Source: an uncultured Lachnospiraceae bacterium (GTDB lineage Bacteria; Bacillota; Clostridia; Lachnospirales; Lachnospiraceae). From it: 17,791 nt of DNA. Numbering within the stretch: position 1 is the stretch's first letter; every line of letters begins with the position of its first letter. Below are positions 5,816-13,221 of the stretch, in pieces. The notes beneath the pieces were generated by a model. The model was given only the letters and a program-made list of their open reading frames with translations, did no database searches and had not been told where the DNA came from. A program made the translations under genes and the position numbers. The stretch spans positions 1 through 17,791 of the forward strand of contig CAJUDX010000063.1 in assembly GCA_910584785.1 (NCBI GenBank), given 5' to 3'.

Positions 5816-6784
5816 ATGGAACCTAAGCAGATAATTGAAGCAATCAAAAAGGAAGTGCCGGCAGCAAAATCCGTTTATTTTGTTGGCTGTGGGGCTTCGA
5901 AGGCGGAGCTGTATCCGGGCAAATATTTCCTGGAGGTAAATGCACGGAATATCCGTGTGGGCCATTATACCGCAAATGAGTTCCTTTATGCTACGCCTGT
6001 CGCTGTGGATGAAACCGCAATTGTCGTTACCTGTTCCCTGGGCGGCACAACCCCGGAAACCGTGGCAGCCTCCAAAAAAGCCATGGACCTTGGCGCAAAG
6101 GTGGTTGCAGTAACCCATGTGGACGGTTCGCCGCTGGCTAAGAATGCACACTATGTTGTGCTGCATGGATTTGAGAAGAATTATGCTGCCAAGCTGGAGA
6201 AGATGACGAAGGTTCTCTCGCTTGCTGTGGAAATTTTACACCAGTACGAGGGGTATGACCGCTACGATGATATGCAGACAGCCTTTGGAAAGATTTACGA
6301 TTTAATTGAAAAGGCGGTATCCTTTGTTGTTCCGGCGGCGAAGAACTTTGCCGAGGACTATAAAGACGCCCCTGTCGTTTATGTAATGAGCTCTGGTGCA
6401 ACACAGGAAGTCGCCTATGCCTTTTCCATCTGCCTGCTGATGGAAATGCAGTGGGTCAACTCAGGTTCCTTCCACGATGGTGAATTTTTCCATGGACCGT
6501 TTGAGATTGTGGAAAAGGATGTTCCATTTATCCTGTTAATGAATGAGGGCCGCACCCGCGCCTTAGATTCCCGTGCCTTAGATTTCTTAAACCGCTTCCA
6601 GGCAAAGACCACTGTGCTGGACGGAAAGGATTTTGGCCTTGCTTCGGAGGTTCCGGCGTCAGTGGCGGAGTATTTTAATCCTATGGTGCTTTCTGCAGTC
6701 CTTCGTGTGTATGCAGAACAGCTGGCGATTAAGAGAAATCACCCGCTGACCCAGAGAAGATATATGTGGAAGCTGGAATATTAA
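5816..6784 (+). CDS. FrlB-like SIS-domain deglycase, copy 1
   Basis: A 322-residue protein with two sugar-isomerase (SIS) folds, about 15-140 and 175-305. The sugar-phosphate loop VTCSLGGTTPET lies near 71-82. The segment LLMEMQWVNSG...GEFFHGPFEIVEKDVPF and the end RRYMWKLEY match the FrlB/FraB group. FrlB and FraB cleave fructosamine-6-phosphates (such as fructoselysine-6-P or fructose-asparagine-6-P) to glucose-6-P and an amino acid. As I recall, the FraB catalytic pair is a Glu and a His 16 residues apart; E210 and H226 fit exactly. GGAGG lies ten bases before the ATG. It heads its own transcription unit with the YitT gene, apart from the second SIS gene at 15146. The substrate is unproven; a related aminosugar phosphate is an alternative. 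Confidence 0.8.
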   Translation: MEPKQIIEAIKKEVPAAKSVYFVGCGASKAELYPGKYFLEVNARNIRVGHYTANEFLYATPVAVDETAIVVTCSLGGTTPETVAASKKAMDLGAKVVAVTHVDGSPLAKNAHYVVLHGFEKNYAAKLEKMTKVLSLAVEILHQYEGYDRYDDMQTAFGKIYDLIEKAVSFVVPAAKNFAEDYKDAPVVYVMSSGATQEVAYAFSICLLMEMQWVNSGSFHDGEFFHGPFEIVEKDVPFILLMNEGRTRALDSRALDFLNRFQAKTTVLDGKDFGLASEVPASVAEYFNPMVLSAVLRVYAEQLAIKRNHPLTQRRYMWKLEY

Positions 6785-6822
6785 TTGGCAAAAGACAGTA
6801 GAGAAGGCTGGGAGATTCATCC

Positions 6823-7707
6823 ATGAAAAGACAATTGCAGAGGGAGACCTCAAATATGTTATGGGCGATTCTGGGTGTTGCCTGTTATGCGGCGGCCTAC
6901 CGGTGGTTTTTAGTTCCGGCAGACCTTTACAGCGGCGGCTTCACAGGAGTTTCCCAGCTGATCAAGCTTTTCCTCGTGGAAGGGCTGGGTCTGCATGTGC
7001 CAAAGGAAATGGACTTAACCGGAAGTATTTTGTGGTGTATTAATCTTCCTTTATTTGTCCTGGGCTATAAAAGCATTGGCAAAAAGTTTTTATATCGAAC
7101 CATTATTGCGGTTTGCATTCAGTCCGTTTTACTGACTGTAATTCCTGCGCCGGATAAGCTGCTTTTGGACGATTTGCTGTTAAATTGTGTTGTCGGCGGC
7201 GTCTTATCGGGCTTTGGCGTGGGAATTACCCTGCGGGCAGGGGGATCGGGAGGCGGAACCGATATTGTCGGGATGTATTGTGCAAAGCATTATCCTGAGT
7301 TTGGCGTAGGAAAGCTGAATATGGTGATTAATCTTTTTGTCTATACCATCGCCGCCATCCGGTACGATGTGGAAGTGGCAGCCTATTCCATGATCTTTTC
7401 CATTGTCGCGGGTATAATGATGGATCGGGTGCATGATCAAAATATCAAGGTTTCCGTCTTTGTGGTGACAAAAGAAAAGGGTATGGGAGAAAAGATTAAC
7501 CGGACAATGATCAGGGGCGTTACCAGCTGGAAGGCGTGGGGGGAATACAGCCGTTCGGAGGAAATTGTCCATATGGTTGTGGTGAATAAGTATGAACTTT
7601 TACAGTTAAAGAAATTAATTCGTCAGGAAGATCCCCATGCCTTTGTCCAGGTAATGTCGCCTGATATGATTATCGGCAACTTTGAAAAGCGTCTGGAAGT
7701 ACAATAA
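6823..7707 (+). CDS. YitT family membrane protein (DUF161 + DUF2179)
   Basis: A 294-residue protein with five to six membrane helices in the first 200 residues, including NMLWAILGVACYAAAYRWFL (about 11-30) and the family signature GVGITLRAGGSGGGTDIVGMY (about 132-152). A soluble C-terminal DUF2179 domain follows (about 218-285, from VSVFVVTKEKG to MSPDMIIGNF). The family is widespread in Firmicutes and its function is not settled. The gene begins 38 bases after the SIS1 stop, with GGGAG eight bases before the ATG, so it is probably co-transcribed. Pairing with a deglycase suggests a role in moving a substrate or product such as the released amino acid, but that is inference only. It is of full family length with no visible defects. 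Confidence 0.9.
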   Translation: MKRQLQRETSNMLWAILGVACYAAAYRWFLVPADLYSGGFTGVSQLIKLFLVEGLGLHVPKEMDLTGSILWCINLPLFVLGYKSIGKKFLYRTIIAVCIQSVLLTVIPAPDKLLLDDLLLNCVVGGVLSGFGVGITLRAGGSGGGTDIVGMYCAKHYPEFGVGKLNMVINLFVYTIAAIRYDVEVAAYSMIFSIVAGIMMDRVHDQNIKVSVFVVTKEKGMGEKINRTMIRGVTSWKAWGEYSRSEEIVHMVVVNKYELLQLKKLIRQEDPHAFVQVMSPDMIIGNFEKRLEVQ

Positions 7708-7746
7708 TACTGAATTTGACCTGTTTAAATGTTCACTGTTATCGCG

Positions 7747-7772
7747 CAAAACGTTGAATATCTGCGTTTTTT
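7747..7772 (+). terminator. Weak hairpin after the YitT gene
   Basis: CAAAACG (7747-7753) and CGTTTTTTG (7764-7772) form a short A/T-rich stem with an 11-base loop and a T run on its 3' side. It could terminate the SIS1-YitT transcript weakly, but the stem has only one or two GC pairs. Confidence 0.35.
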
Positions 7773-7826
7773 GTACAGGAATCAGCCGAAAGATCTCGAA
7801 AACGGATAGCGCAAATTCATTCTTTA

Positions 7827-7849
7827 TGCTATGATTGTTTTAGATACAA
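7827..7849 (+). promoter_or_regulatory. Extended -10 promoter of the GntR regulator gene
   Basis: TGC-TATGAT (TG at 7827-7828, -10 at 7830-7835) lacks a clear -35. TTGT (7835-7838) and ACAA (7846-7849) form an inverted repeat across the predicted start site, a possible autoregulatory operator. Its spacing differs from the operator proposed at 5749. Confidence 0.5.
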
Positions 7850-7925
7850 GATAAGGTACATGGGCATGACTTGATACTGTGACGTGATAAATCCCGGTAG
7901 CCTTAGAAAGGATGGATTGTATAGT

Positions 7926-8672
7926 ATGGCAGAAGTAGTACGGGATACGGCAACACCTCTTTATATGCAGATTGCAGGGGATATTAAATCGAAAATTGAG
8001 CGGAAGGAGCTGGTGGCAAATTCCAGGATACCTACCGAACTGGAATTGAGCGAAGCTTATGGTGTCAGCCGGATTACGATACGCAAAGCGCTGGAGCTTT
8101 TGGTGGAGGACGAGATTCTGGTTCGCAGGCAGAGAATTGGAACATTTGTCTCAGATAAAAAAGTGTCAAGAAGTTTAAACCATTTTATGGGATTTTCACA
8201 GAGCTGCGAGATGTCAGGGGGCAGACCGGGAACGAAATTTTTATCGGCAGAGCTGGTGAAGGCCAGGCCGTTGGATATTAAGGTGTTTTGCCTGCCGGAG
8301 GAGGACAAGGTTATCCGTATTCGGCGCCTGCGTTACTGTAATGATGTCCCGGTGATCTTAGAAGAGAACCATTTTCCTAAAAAATACGCGTATTTGCTGG
8401 CTGAGGATTTAAACCGATCCCTGCACCAGATTCTTCAGGAGCATGGGGTTATCCTGAACCGTGGGGAAAAGACCATTGGCGTGTGCTATGCGACGAAGGA
8501 AGAAGCAGAGCATTTAGAGATTCAGGAGCATGATGCGCTGATTTTATCGAAGGATGTTGCGTTTGATATTACAGGGGAAGCCGTGTATAATGGGAAAGAA
8601 ATTGTCAATGCAGAAAGGTATGAGTATAAGATATTGACGAATAGTTTGGGCGCAAGTCAAAACTTATCTTAA
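7926..8672 (+). CDS. GntR family regulator, HutC/UTRA type (FrlR-like)
   Basis: A 248-residue protein. The N-terminal winged helix-turn-helix has PLYMQIAGDIKSKIE (11-25), IPTELELSEAYGVSRITIRKAL (34-55) and the wing RQRIGTFV. The C-terminal part (about 95-240) has the UTRA effector-binding pattern, including IRIRRLRYCNDVPVILEENHFP. UTRA regulators bind small sugar-phosphate or amino-acid-type ligands and release DNA. From memory, FrlR of B. subtilis belongs to this group and controls the frl genes. This gene sits between the two catabolic units and is monocistronic with a good terminator. I chose ATG 7926 because it starts the conserved domain; in-frame TTG (7917) and GTG (7884) are less likely. 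The effector may be a fructosamine-6-phosphate (inference). Confidence 0.88.
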   Translation: MAEVVRDTATPLYMQIAGDIKSKIERKELVANSRIPTELELSEAYGVSRITIRKALELLVEDEILVRRQRIGTFVSDKKVSRSLNHFMGFSQSCEMSGGRPGTKFLSAELVKARPLDIKVFCLPEEDKVIRIRRLRYCNDVPVILEENHFPKKYAYLLAEDLNRSLHQILQEHGVILNRGEKTIGVCYATKEEAEHLEIQEHDALILSKDVAFDITGEAVYNGKEIVNAERYEYKILTNSLGASQNLS

Positions 8673-8721
8673 CATTGCGGAAAAAGATCTTTTGATGTTT
8701 CTATTCATAAAGATTAACGTT

Positions 8722-8760
8722 AAAAAGCTTGTCTGGGAAAGCATCCGGGCAGGCTTTTTT
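8722..8760 (+). terminator. Strong intrinsic terminator after the GntR gene
   Basis: AAAAAGC continues into TTGTCTGG, pairing throughout (with three G-U pairs) with CCGGGCAG-GCTTTTTT around the loop GAAAGCAT. This isolates the regulator transcript from the downstream operon. Confidence 0.92.
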
Positions 8761-8896
8761 AATACAAAAAATTTTTATGGAAAATTAGTTCACATATTTT
8801 TCTGCTAATTTGAAGTGAAATTGGGGAATATACCCATAGGGAAATTTTACAGCAAAAGGTTTTCTGAAAAAAAGTAAAAAAATAGAGAATAACTAC

Positions 8897-8925
8897 TTGA
8901 TTATTTGTAATATTTATGATATAAC
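8897..8925 (+). promoter_or_regulatory. Promoter and shared operator word of the frlD operon
   Basis: -35 TTGATT (8897-8902) and -10 TATAAC (8920-8925) are 17 bp apart, a moderate promoter. The word ATTATTTGTAAT (8900-8911), shared with the SIS1 promoter, overlaps the -35 and spacer; TTTGT (8904-8908) and ACAAA (8924-8928) face each other. The upstream 8761-8890 is AT-rich, with inverted repeats AAATTAG/CTAATTT (8782-8811) and TTCAC/GTGAA (8789-8819). I saw no convincing cre site. Confidence 0.6.
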
Positions 8926-8982
8926 AAAATAGAACAAGAAAATAGAATAAATAAAACCATTGAGCATTAGATGGAGGACATT

Positions 8983-9927
8983 ATGATCAAAGTTCTGGGG
9001 ATTGGAGATAATGTATGTGATAAATACCTGCACAGGAAAATCATTTATCCGGGGGGAAATGCACTGAATATTGCTGTCTTTGGAAAATTTATGGGAGCGG
9101 AGACGGCATATCTGGGAACTCTGGGAGATGATGAGGTAGGGCAGCATGTGTATTCGGTTGTGAGGGGACTGGGAATTGATCTTTCCCATTGCCGGATGGA
9201 AGAGGGGGAGAACGGCTGTGCCAGGGTGCGTCTGGTAAATGGGGATCGGGTATTTTTAGAAGGCAATCATGGAGGAATAGCCAGGACAAAGCCGCCAGTG
9301 CTGACTAAGTTAGATGAGTCCTATATTGCAGGTTTTGATTTGGTTCATACCAGTATCTACAGCTATATGGAGCCGGAGCTTCCTAAACTGCGCAGGGCAG
9401 GAAAGTTTGTATCCATGGATTTTTCTAATCACTATGATGAAGCGTATTTGAAACAGTGCTGTCCTTACCTCGATTGTGCAGAGATATCCTGCGGTGATAT
9501 GGACGAGGAGGAGATGCACCAGACGATGGAAGAAATCATAAGCCTTGGCTGTAAGCACATGGTTATTGCCACTAGGGGAAGTAAGGGGGCCTGTGTTTTA
9601 GTCAATGGGAAGTTTTATGAGCAGTCCTCGCAGTTAGTTCAGGCGAGAGATACCATGGGCGCCGGGGATTCGTTTATCACCAGCTTTTTGATTCATTATC
9701 TGGATGGAATCCGGGATGCGGTTGATTTTAGTGAGGAATCTGGAGAGCGGGGCATTGTCTCTGCTGCAGAATATCAGGACATTTTGATACGGCTTTGTCT
9801 CTACCGGGCAGCGGTATTTGCTTCGGGGCAGTGCCAGAGGGACGGATCGTTTGGATTCGGAAAAGAAGTGGAGCTGACTGACCAGGATGTAGAAGTGATG
9901 GAGGGCAATAAAGCACTGAAGTTTTAG
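8983..9927 (+). CDS. frlD: PfkB family kinase, fructoselysine 6-kinase (FrlD)-like
   Basis: A 314-residue ribokinase-type kinase. The opening MIKVLGIGDNVCDKY and YPGGNALNIAVFG (22-34) match FrlD and the PfkB N-terminal sugar-binding motif. DTMGAGDSFITSF (223-235) is PfkB signature 2, with catalytic base D229. FrlD phosphorylates imported fructoselysine (or psicoselysine-derived fructoselysine) at C6 with ATP. The protein is longer than E. coli FrlD as I recall it, mainly through an insert at about 241-268. I chose ATG 8983 because TGGAGG lies five bases upstream; ATG 8971 would bury that site. It is the first gene of an eight-gene operon. The exact Amadori substrate cannot be read from sequence. 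Confidence 0.85.
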   Translation: MIKVLGIGDNVCDKYLHRKIIYPGGNALNIAVFGKFMGAETAYLGTLGDDEVGQHVYSVVRGLGIDLSHCRMEEGENGCARVRLVNGDRVFLEGNHGGIARTKPPVLTKLDESYIAGFDLVHTSIYSYMEPELPKLRRAGKFVSMDFSNHYDEAYLKQCCPYLDCAEISCGDMDEEEMHQTMEEIISLGCKHMVIATRGSKGACVLVNGKFYEQSSQLVQARDTMGAGDSFITSFLIHYLDGIRDAVDFSEESGERGIVSAAEYQDILIRLCLYRAAVFASGQCQRDGSFGFGKEVELTDQDVEVMEGNKALKF

Positions 9928-9951
9928 AATAGTTAAAGGAGGAGAAGTCCG

Positions 9952-10785
9952 GTGAAAATTACAAAACAACGTCTTTCAACCATGAATATCCAGTATAAGT
10001 ATTGGCCGTTTACAAAGTTTTTGGATGACACAAAGAAGTATGAAATCCCTTATGTGGAAATTTGGGGGGCTGCACCTCATCTGAATCTGGAGGACAGAAC
10101 TTACCGGGAAATTGCCGGGCTGCGGCATGAGATTGAGAAAAGGGGATTAAAAGTTTCCTGTCTTACCCCGGAACAATGTGTTTATCCGATTAACATTGCA
10201 GCAGAAACCGCAGATGAGCGGAGGAGAAGCCTGAAATTTTTTGAAAACTATATCCGTGTTGCCACGGAAATCGGTTCAGATAAGATGTTAGTTACTTCGG
10301 GCTGGGGGTATTTTGATGGGAGCAACCGGGACGAGGCCTGGAAGTATGCTGAGGAAGGACTTTACGATCTGGCAGAATGTGCGGCCTGTCATGGAATAGG
10401 ACTGGCACTTGAGGTTCTCAGAAAGGATGAATCAAATCTGGTTAATGATTTGCAGTCCCTGAAACAAATGCTTGAAGCATTGAACCATAAGAGCATAGGC
10501 GGGATGATTGATACTATTCCGATGAACCTGGCTGGGGAAACACCGGCGGACTATCTGCGGGAGCTGGGGGAAAAGCTGGTGCATGTGCATTTTATCGATG
10601 GGGCCCCCAAGGGGCATTTGGCCTGGGGCGATGGTATCCTGGATGCCGGAAAGTACATTCAGGAGCTTGAAGAAGGGGATTATCAGGGGATCTTATCGCT
10701 GGAAATTACGGATGGGCGGTATTTTATGGACCCGGAGGCATCGATTCGGCAGAGTGCGGAAAAGCTGTTTGATTTGTTGAAATAA
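9952..10785 (+). CDS. FrlC-like sugar isomerase/epimerase (TIM barrel), copy 1
   Basis: A 277-residue AP-endonuclease-2-type TIM barrel. IPYVEIWGAAPHL (32-44) and LTPEQCVYPINIAA (71-84) resemble FrlC (fructoselysine 3-epimerase). Likely metal ligands by analogy with D-tagatose 3-epimerase are E154, D187, H213 and E251. The residues facing substrate in ketose epimerases differ here (P190, P219), as expected for a different substrate. FrlC interconverts fructoselysine and psicoselysine, feeding FrlD. The GTG start at 9952 has AAGGAGG nine bases upstream and follows the kinase stop by 24 bases. It is paralogous to the gene at 14197, sharing the TPEQCxYPxNIAA motif. Its 3' end lies in a 30-bp tandem repeat. 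Confidence 0.82.
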   Translation: MKITKQRLSTMNIQYKYWPFTKFLDDTKKYEIPYVEIWGAAPHLNLEDRTYREIAGLRHEIEKRGLKVSCLTPEQCVYPINIAAETADERRRSLKFFENYIRVATEIGSDKMLVTSGWGYFDGSNRDEAWKYAEEGLYDLAECAACHGIGLALEVLRKDESNLVNDLQSLKQMLEALNHKSIGGMIDTIPMNLAGETPADYLRELGEKLVHVHFIDGAPKGHLAWGDGILDAGKYIQELEEGDYQGILSLEITDGRYFMDPEASIRQSAEKLFDLLK

Positions 10786-10830
10786 ATTTTTGCCATAAAA
10801 TATTTGTTGAAATAAATTTACGATAAAAAT
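10772..10830 (+). repeat. Two-copy 30-bp tandem repeat at the epimerase 1 stop codon
   Basis: ATTTGTTGAAATAAATTT begins each of two units (10772-10801 and 10802-10830), which then diverge slightly. The first copy encodes the final residues and the stop; the second lies in the 68-bp gap before the binding-protein gene. Confidence 0.85.
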
Positions 10831-10853
10831 AAAGAAAAAGAGAGGAAAAAAGG

Positions 10854-12215
10854 ATGAAAAAAAGAACATTAGCAGCCATTTGTATGATGACCGTAACCGC
10901 CATGCTGACGGCCTGCGGCGGAGGAAGCACAGGGGGTACACAGACGACAGCGGCAGCCGGGGGAGGCGATAAGGGGCAGGAACAGGCATCAGCACCGGCA
11001 GACGGCCAGGTAGTGATTAATTTTATGCACAAGTACTGCCAGCCGGAGCAGGCTCCAGCCTTTGAAAAGATTGTCCAGATGTATATGGACGAGCATCCCA
11101 ATGTAAAGATTAATATTGAAACCACCACTGATAATGAGATTAAGTCCAAGCTGAAACTGGCCCTGGGAAGCGGCGATATGCCGGATGTATACCAGACCTG
11201 GGCGGGCGAGTATACAGAGAAGTTTATTCGTGCAGGTGCGGCCCTGGATTTAACTCCTTATATGGAAGCGGACCCGGAGTGGAAAGACAGCTTTATCCCG
11301 GCAGCCTATAGCATGTTTAAGTATACCGACGGCGGTCAGTATGCGGTTCCCACCCGGTTTGACGGTGAGGTGTTTATTTACAAGAAATCTGTGTTTGAAC
11401 AGTATGGAATTGAAGAACCTAAGACCTGGGACGAACTGCTTGCTATCTGTGAAACCTTAAAATCAAATGGTGTAACTCCGTTTATCCTGGGCGATCAGCT
11501 TTCCTGGGATGCACCGCACTGGTTTGGGGCACTGTGGCAGAAATGTGTTCCTGAGGATGTGCTTGAACAGCAGGACTTTAATGTAAAGACGGTAAAGATT
11601 GACGATCCGGGGTATATTACTGGCTTAAATTATTTTACGGATTTACTGGATAAGGGCTATTTTAACGACAATATTAACTCTATGGAGCACAATATGGCCC
11701 TAGAATACTTCTATGCCGGTCAGGGTGCAATGATGTATGTGGAAATTCTTGAATTTAATGATATTAATAAGGGCTTAAACGGCGACTTTGGCTTCTTTAT
11801 GATGCCAACGATTGAAGCAGAGGATGCCAAGGGAAATCAAAACAAGATGTTTGGTGCGCCCGAGGGAATGATTGTTAATCCAAATTCTCAGAATGTTGAT
11901 GTTGCCGTTGATTTTGTGAAGTTTTTAACGTCCCCTGAAATGCAGAAGCTGGTGGTAGAGGAAGCCGGACATACCAGTTCGACCATTGGCGCACACACCG
12001 ATGAAAATACCATTCCGCAGCTGCGCGGTGCGATGGATGCGGTGCTGGATTTCGAGGGAATGAGCAACTGGACCGATTGTGGATTTGAGGCAGGAATTGT
12101 AGATACCATGTGTAAACTGGGCCAGGATTTTGTGGATAAGAGCATCACTGCAGAGGAATATATAAAGGGAATGCAGGAGTCGGCTAAGACGGTTCGTGAG
12201 GCAAATGCGGACTGA
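10854..12215 (+). CDS. ABC transporter sugar-binding lipoprotein (CUT1, FrlO-like)
   Basis: A 453-residue extracellular solute-binding protein. The signal MKKRTLAAICMMTVTAMLTAC has a lipobox LTAC with C21 as the lipid-anchored cysteine, followed by a Gly/Ser/Thr/Gln-rich linker. The mature part has the SBP_bac_1 pattern, including KSKLKLALGSGDMPDVYQTW and SVFEQYGIEEPKTWDELL. It would capture the substrate outside the membrane for the two permeases that follow. By position it corresponds to FrlO of B. subtilis, so an Amadori compound such as fructoselysine is the likely ligand (inference). AGAGG lies upstream, with the ATG preceded by AAAAAGG. A stable hairpin lies in the 100-bp gap after it, which would favour higher expression of this subunit. 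Confidence 0.9.
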   Translation: MKKRTLAAICMMTVTAMLTACGGGSTGGTQTTAAAGGGDKGQEQASAPADGQVVINFMHKYCQPEQAPAFEKIVQMYMDEHPNVKINIETTTDNEIKSKLKLALGSGDMPDVYQTWAGEYTEKFIRAGAALDLTPYMEADPEWKDSFIPAAYSMFKYTDGGQYAVPTRFDGEVFIYKKSVFEQYGIEEPKTWDELLAICETLKSNGVTPFILGDQLSWDAPHWFGALWQKCVPEDVLEQQDFNVKTVKIDDPGYITGLNYFTDLLDKGYFNDNINSMEHNMALEYFYAGQGAMMYVEILEFNDINKGLNGDFGFFMMPTIEAEDAKGNQNKMFGAPEGMIVNPNSQNVDVAVDFVKFLTSPEMQKLVVEEAGHTSSTIGAHTDENTIPQLRGAMDAVLDFEGMSNWTDCGFEAGIVDTMCKLGQDFVDKSITAEEYIKGMQESAKTVREANAD

Positions 12216-12242
12216 TGGTAAAAGCATGTATTATCTTAAGCG

Positions 12243-12278
12243 CCAGTGTACAGTCAGGTCAGACAGGCTGTACACTGG
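12243..12278 (+). promoter_or_regulatory. Intercistronic hairpin between binding protein and permease genes
   Basis: CCAGTGTACAG (12243-12253) and CTGTACACTGG (12268-12278) are perfect 11-bp arms with a 14-base loop. No T run follows, so it is probably not a terminator. Hairpins at this position commonly protect the upstream message and let the binding protein outnumber the permeases. Confidence 0.8.
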
Positions 12279-12315
12279 AAGCCAAAGCAGATGGACCAGT
12301 TGAGTTAAGGTAAGG

Positions 12316-13206
12316 ATGGTGGAAAAATTAATGAAGAAAAAGAACATAGTACCCATACTGTATTTGCTTCCTGCGATAGTGTTTATGCTGATTTTTATGT
12401 ATATTCCGATTGTCCAGAATTTTTATAACAGCCTGTTTGACTGGTCCATTTATAAGCCGCAGAGAAGTTTTGTAGGGTTTAAATATTTTATTGAACTGAC
12501 AAAAGATAAGGTATTTTGGACCTGTCTTTGGAACAATACGCTGTATGCCCTGATTTCCCTGGTGGGGCAGGTGGGCGTGGGACTGGTAATTGCCTCTGTG
12601 CTGGAATCCAAGACATTCCGTGGAATTTCAGGGTTTTTCCGCACGGTGTACTTTGCCCCGTCAGTTATCTCCTTTATGGTGGTGGGCCTTTTGTGGCAGC
12701 TGTTTTTTAACCCGATTGTCGGCCCGTTTAATAAAATCGTGGGGAGCCTGGGCTTTGACACATCTAAGCTGAATGTTTTGGGCAATCCGGGCACAGCACT
12801 TTTTGGAGTTATCTTTGCCTCACAGTGGATGTATTTTGGCTATATGGCAATGCTGTTAATTATCGGTATTCAAAAAGTACCCGAAGAGCTTTATGAAGCG
12901 GCAAGTATCGATGGTGCAAATGCCTTTGACCGGTTTCTCCATATTACGATACCGGGAATAAAGGAAATGATTTTGGTGGATTGTATTATTACCGTTATCG
13001 GATCATTTAAGTTGTTTGATGAAGTTTTCATTATGACAAACGGCGGACCGGGCTATTCCTCGGAAGTAATTTCCACCTATCTTTACCGGACGGCGTTCAG
13101 GGCGGATCAGATGGGTTATGCCAGTACCCTGGCAGTTATCCTGTTTTGTATTACTTTTGTGCTGTCTCTGATCCAGATGAGGCTGTCCAGAACCGGAGAA
13201 GAATAG
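12316..13206 (+). CDS. CUT1 sugar ABC transporter permease 1 (MalF type, FrlN-like)
   Basis: A 296-residue permease with six predicted helices, the first at about 10-30 (NIVPILYLLPAIVFMLIFMYI). The EAA loop EAASIDGANAFDRFLHITIPGIK (194-216) contacts the ATPase. The family sequence TNGGPGYSSEVISTYLYRTAF is near 241-261. It forms a heterodimeric channel with the next gene product. An alternative start at ATG 12331 (GGTGG eight bases upstream) gives the equally typical MKKKNIVPIL. The stop is 15 bases before the TTG of permease 2. No ATPase gene is in the operon, so the transporter probably shares an MsmX-type ATPase encoded elsewhere. Confidence 0.92.
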   Translation: MVEKLMKKKNIVPILYLLPAIVFMLIFMYIPIVQNFYNSLFDWSIYKPQRSFVGFKYFIELTKDKVFWTCLWNNTLYALISLVGQVGVGLVIASVLESKTFRGISGFFRTVYFAPSVISFMVVGLLWQLFFNPIVGPFNKIVGSLGFDTSKLNVLGNPGTALFGVIFASQWMYFGYMAMLLIIGIQKVPEELYEAASIDGANAFDRFLHITIPGIKEMILVDCIITVIGSFKLFDEVFIMTNGGPGYSSEVISTYLYRTAFRADQMGYASTLAVILFCITFVLSLIQMRLSRTGEE

Positions 13207-13221
13207 AAAGGGGGGAAAGAA

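Noticed and set aside
5596..5826. 76-codon plus-strand frame before the SIS1 gene
   Set aside because: It runs through the ruvAB terminator and the SIS1 promoter and overlaps the SIS1 start; no family features.
8820..8880. Catabolite-repression (cre) site near the frlD promoter
   Set aside because: The best candidate (AGCAAAAGGTTTTCT) lacks the central CG required by the cre consensus.
10724..11149. Minus-strand 141-codon frame across the binding-protein start
   Set aside because: It is antisense to the signal peptide and its conserved lipobox; low-complexity serine/proline composition typical of a shadow.
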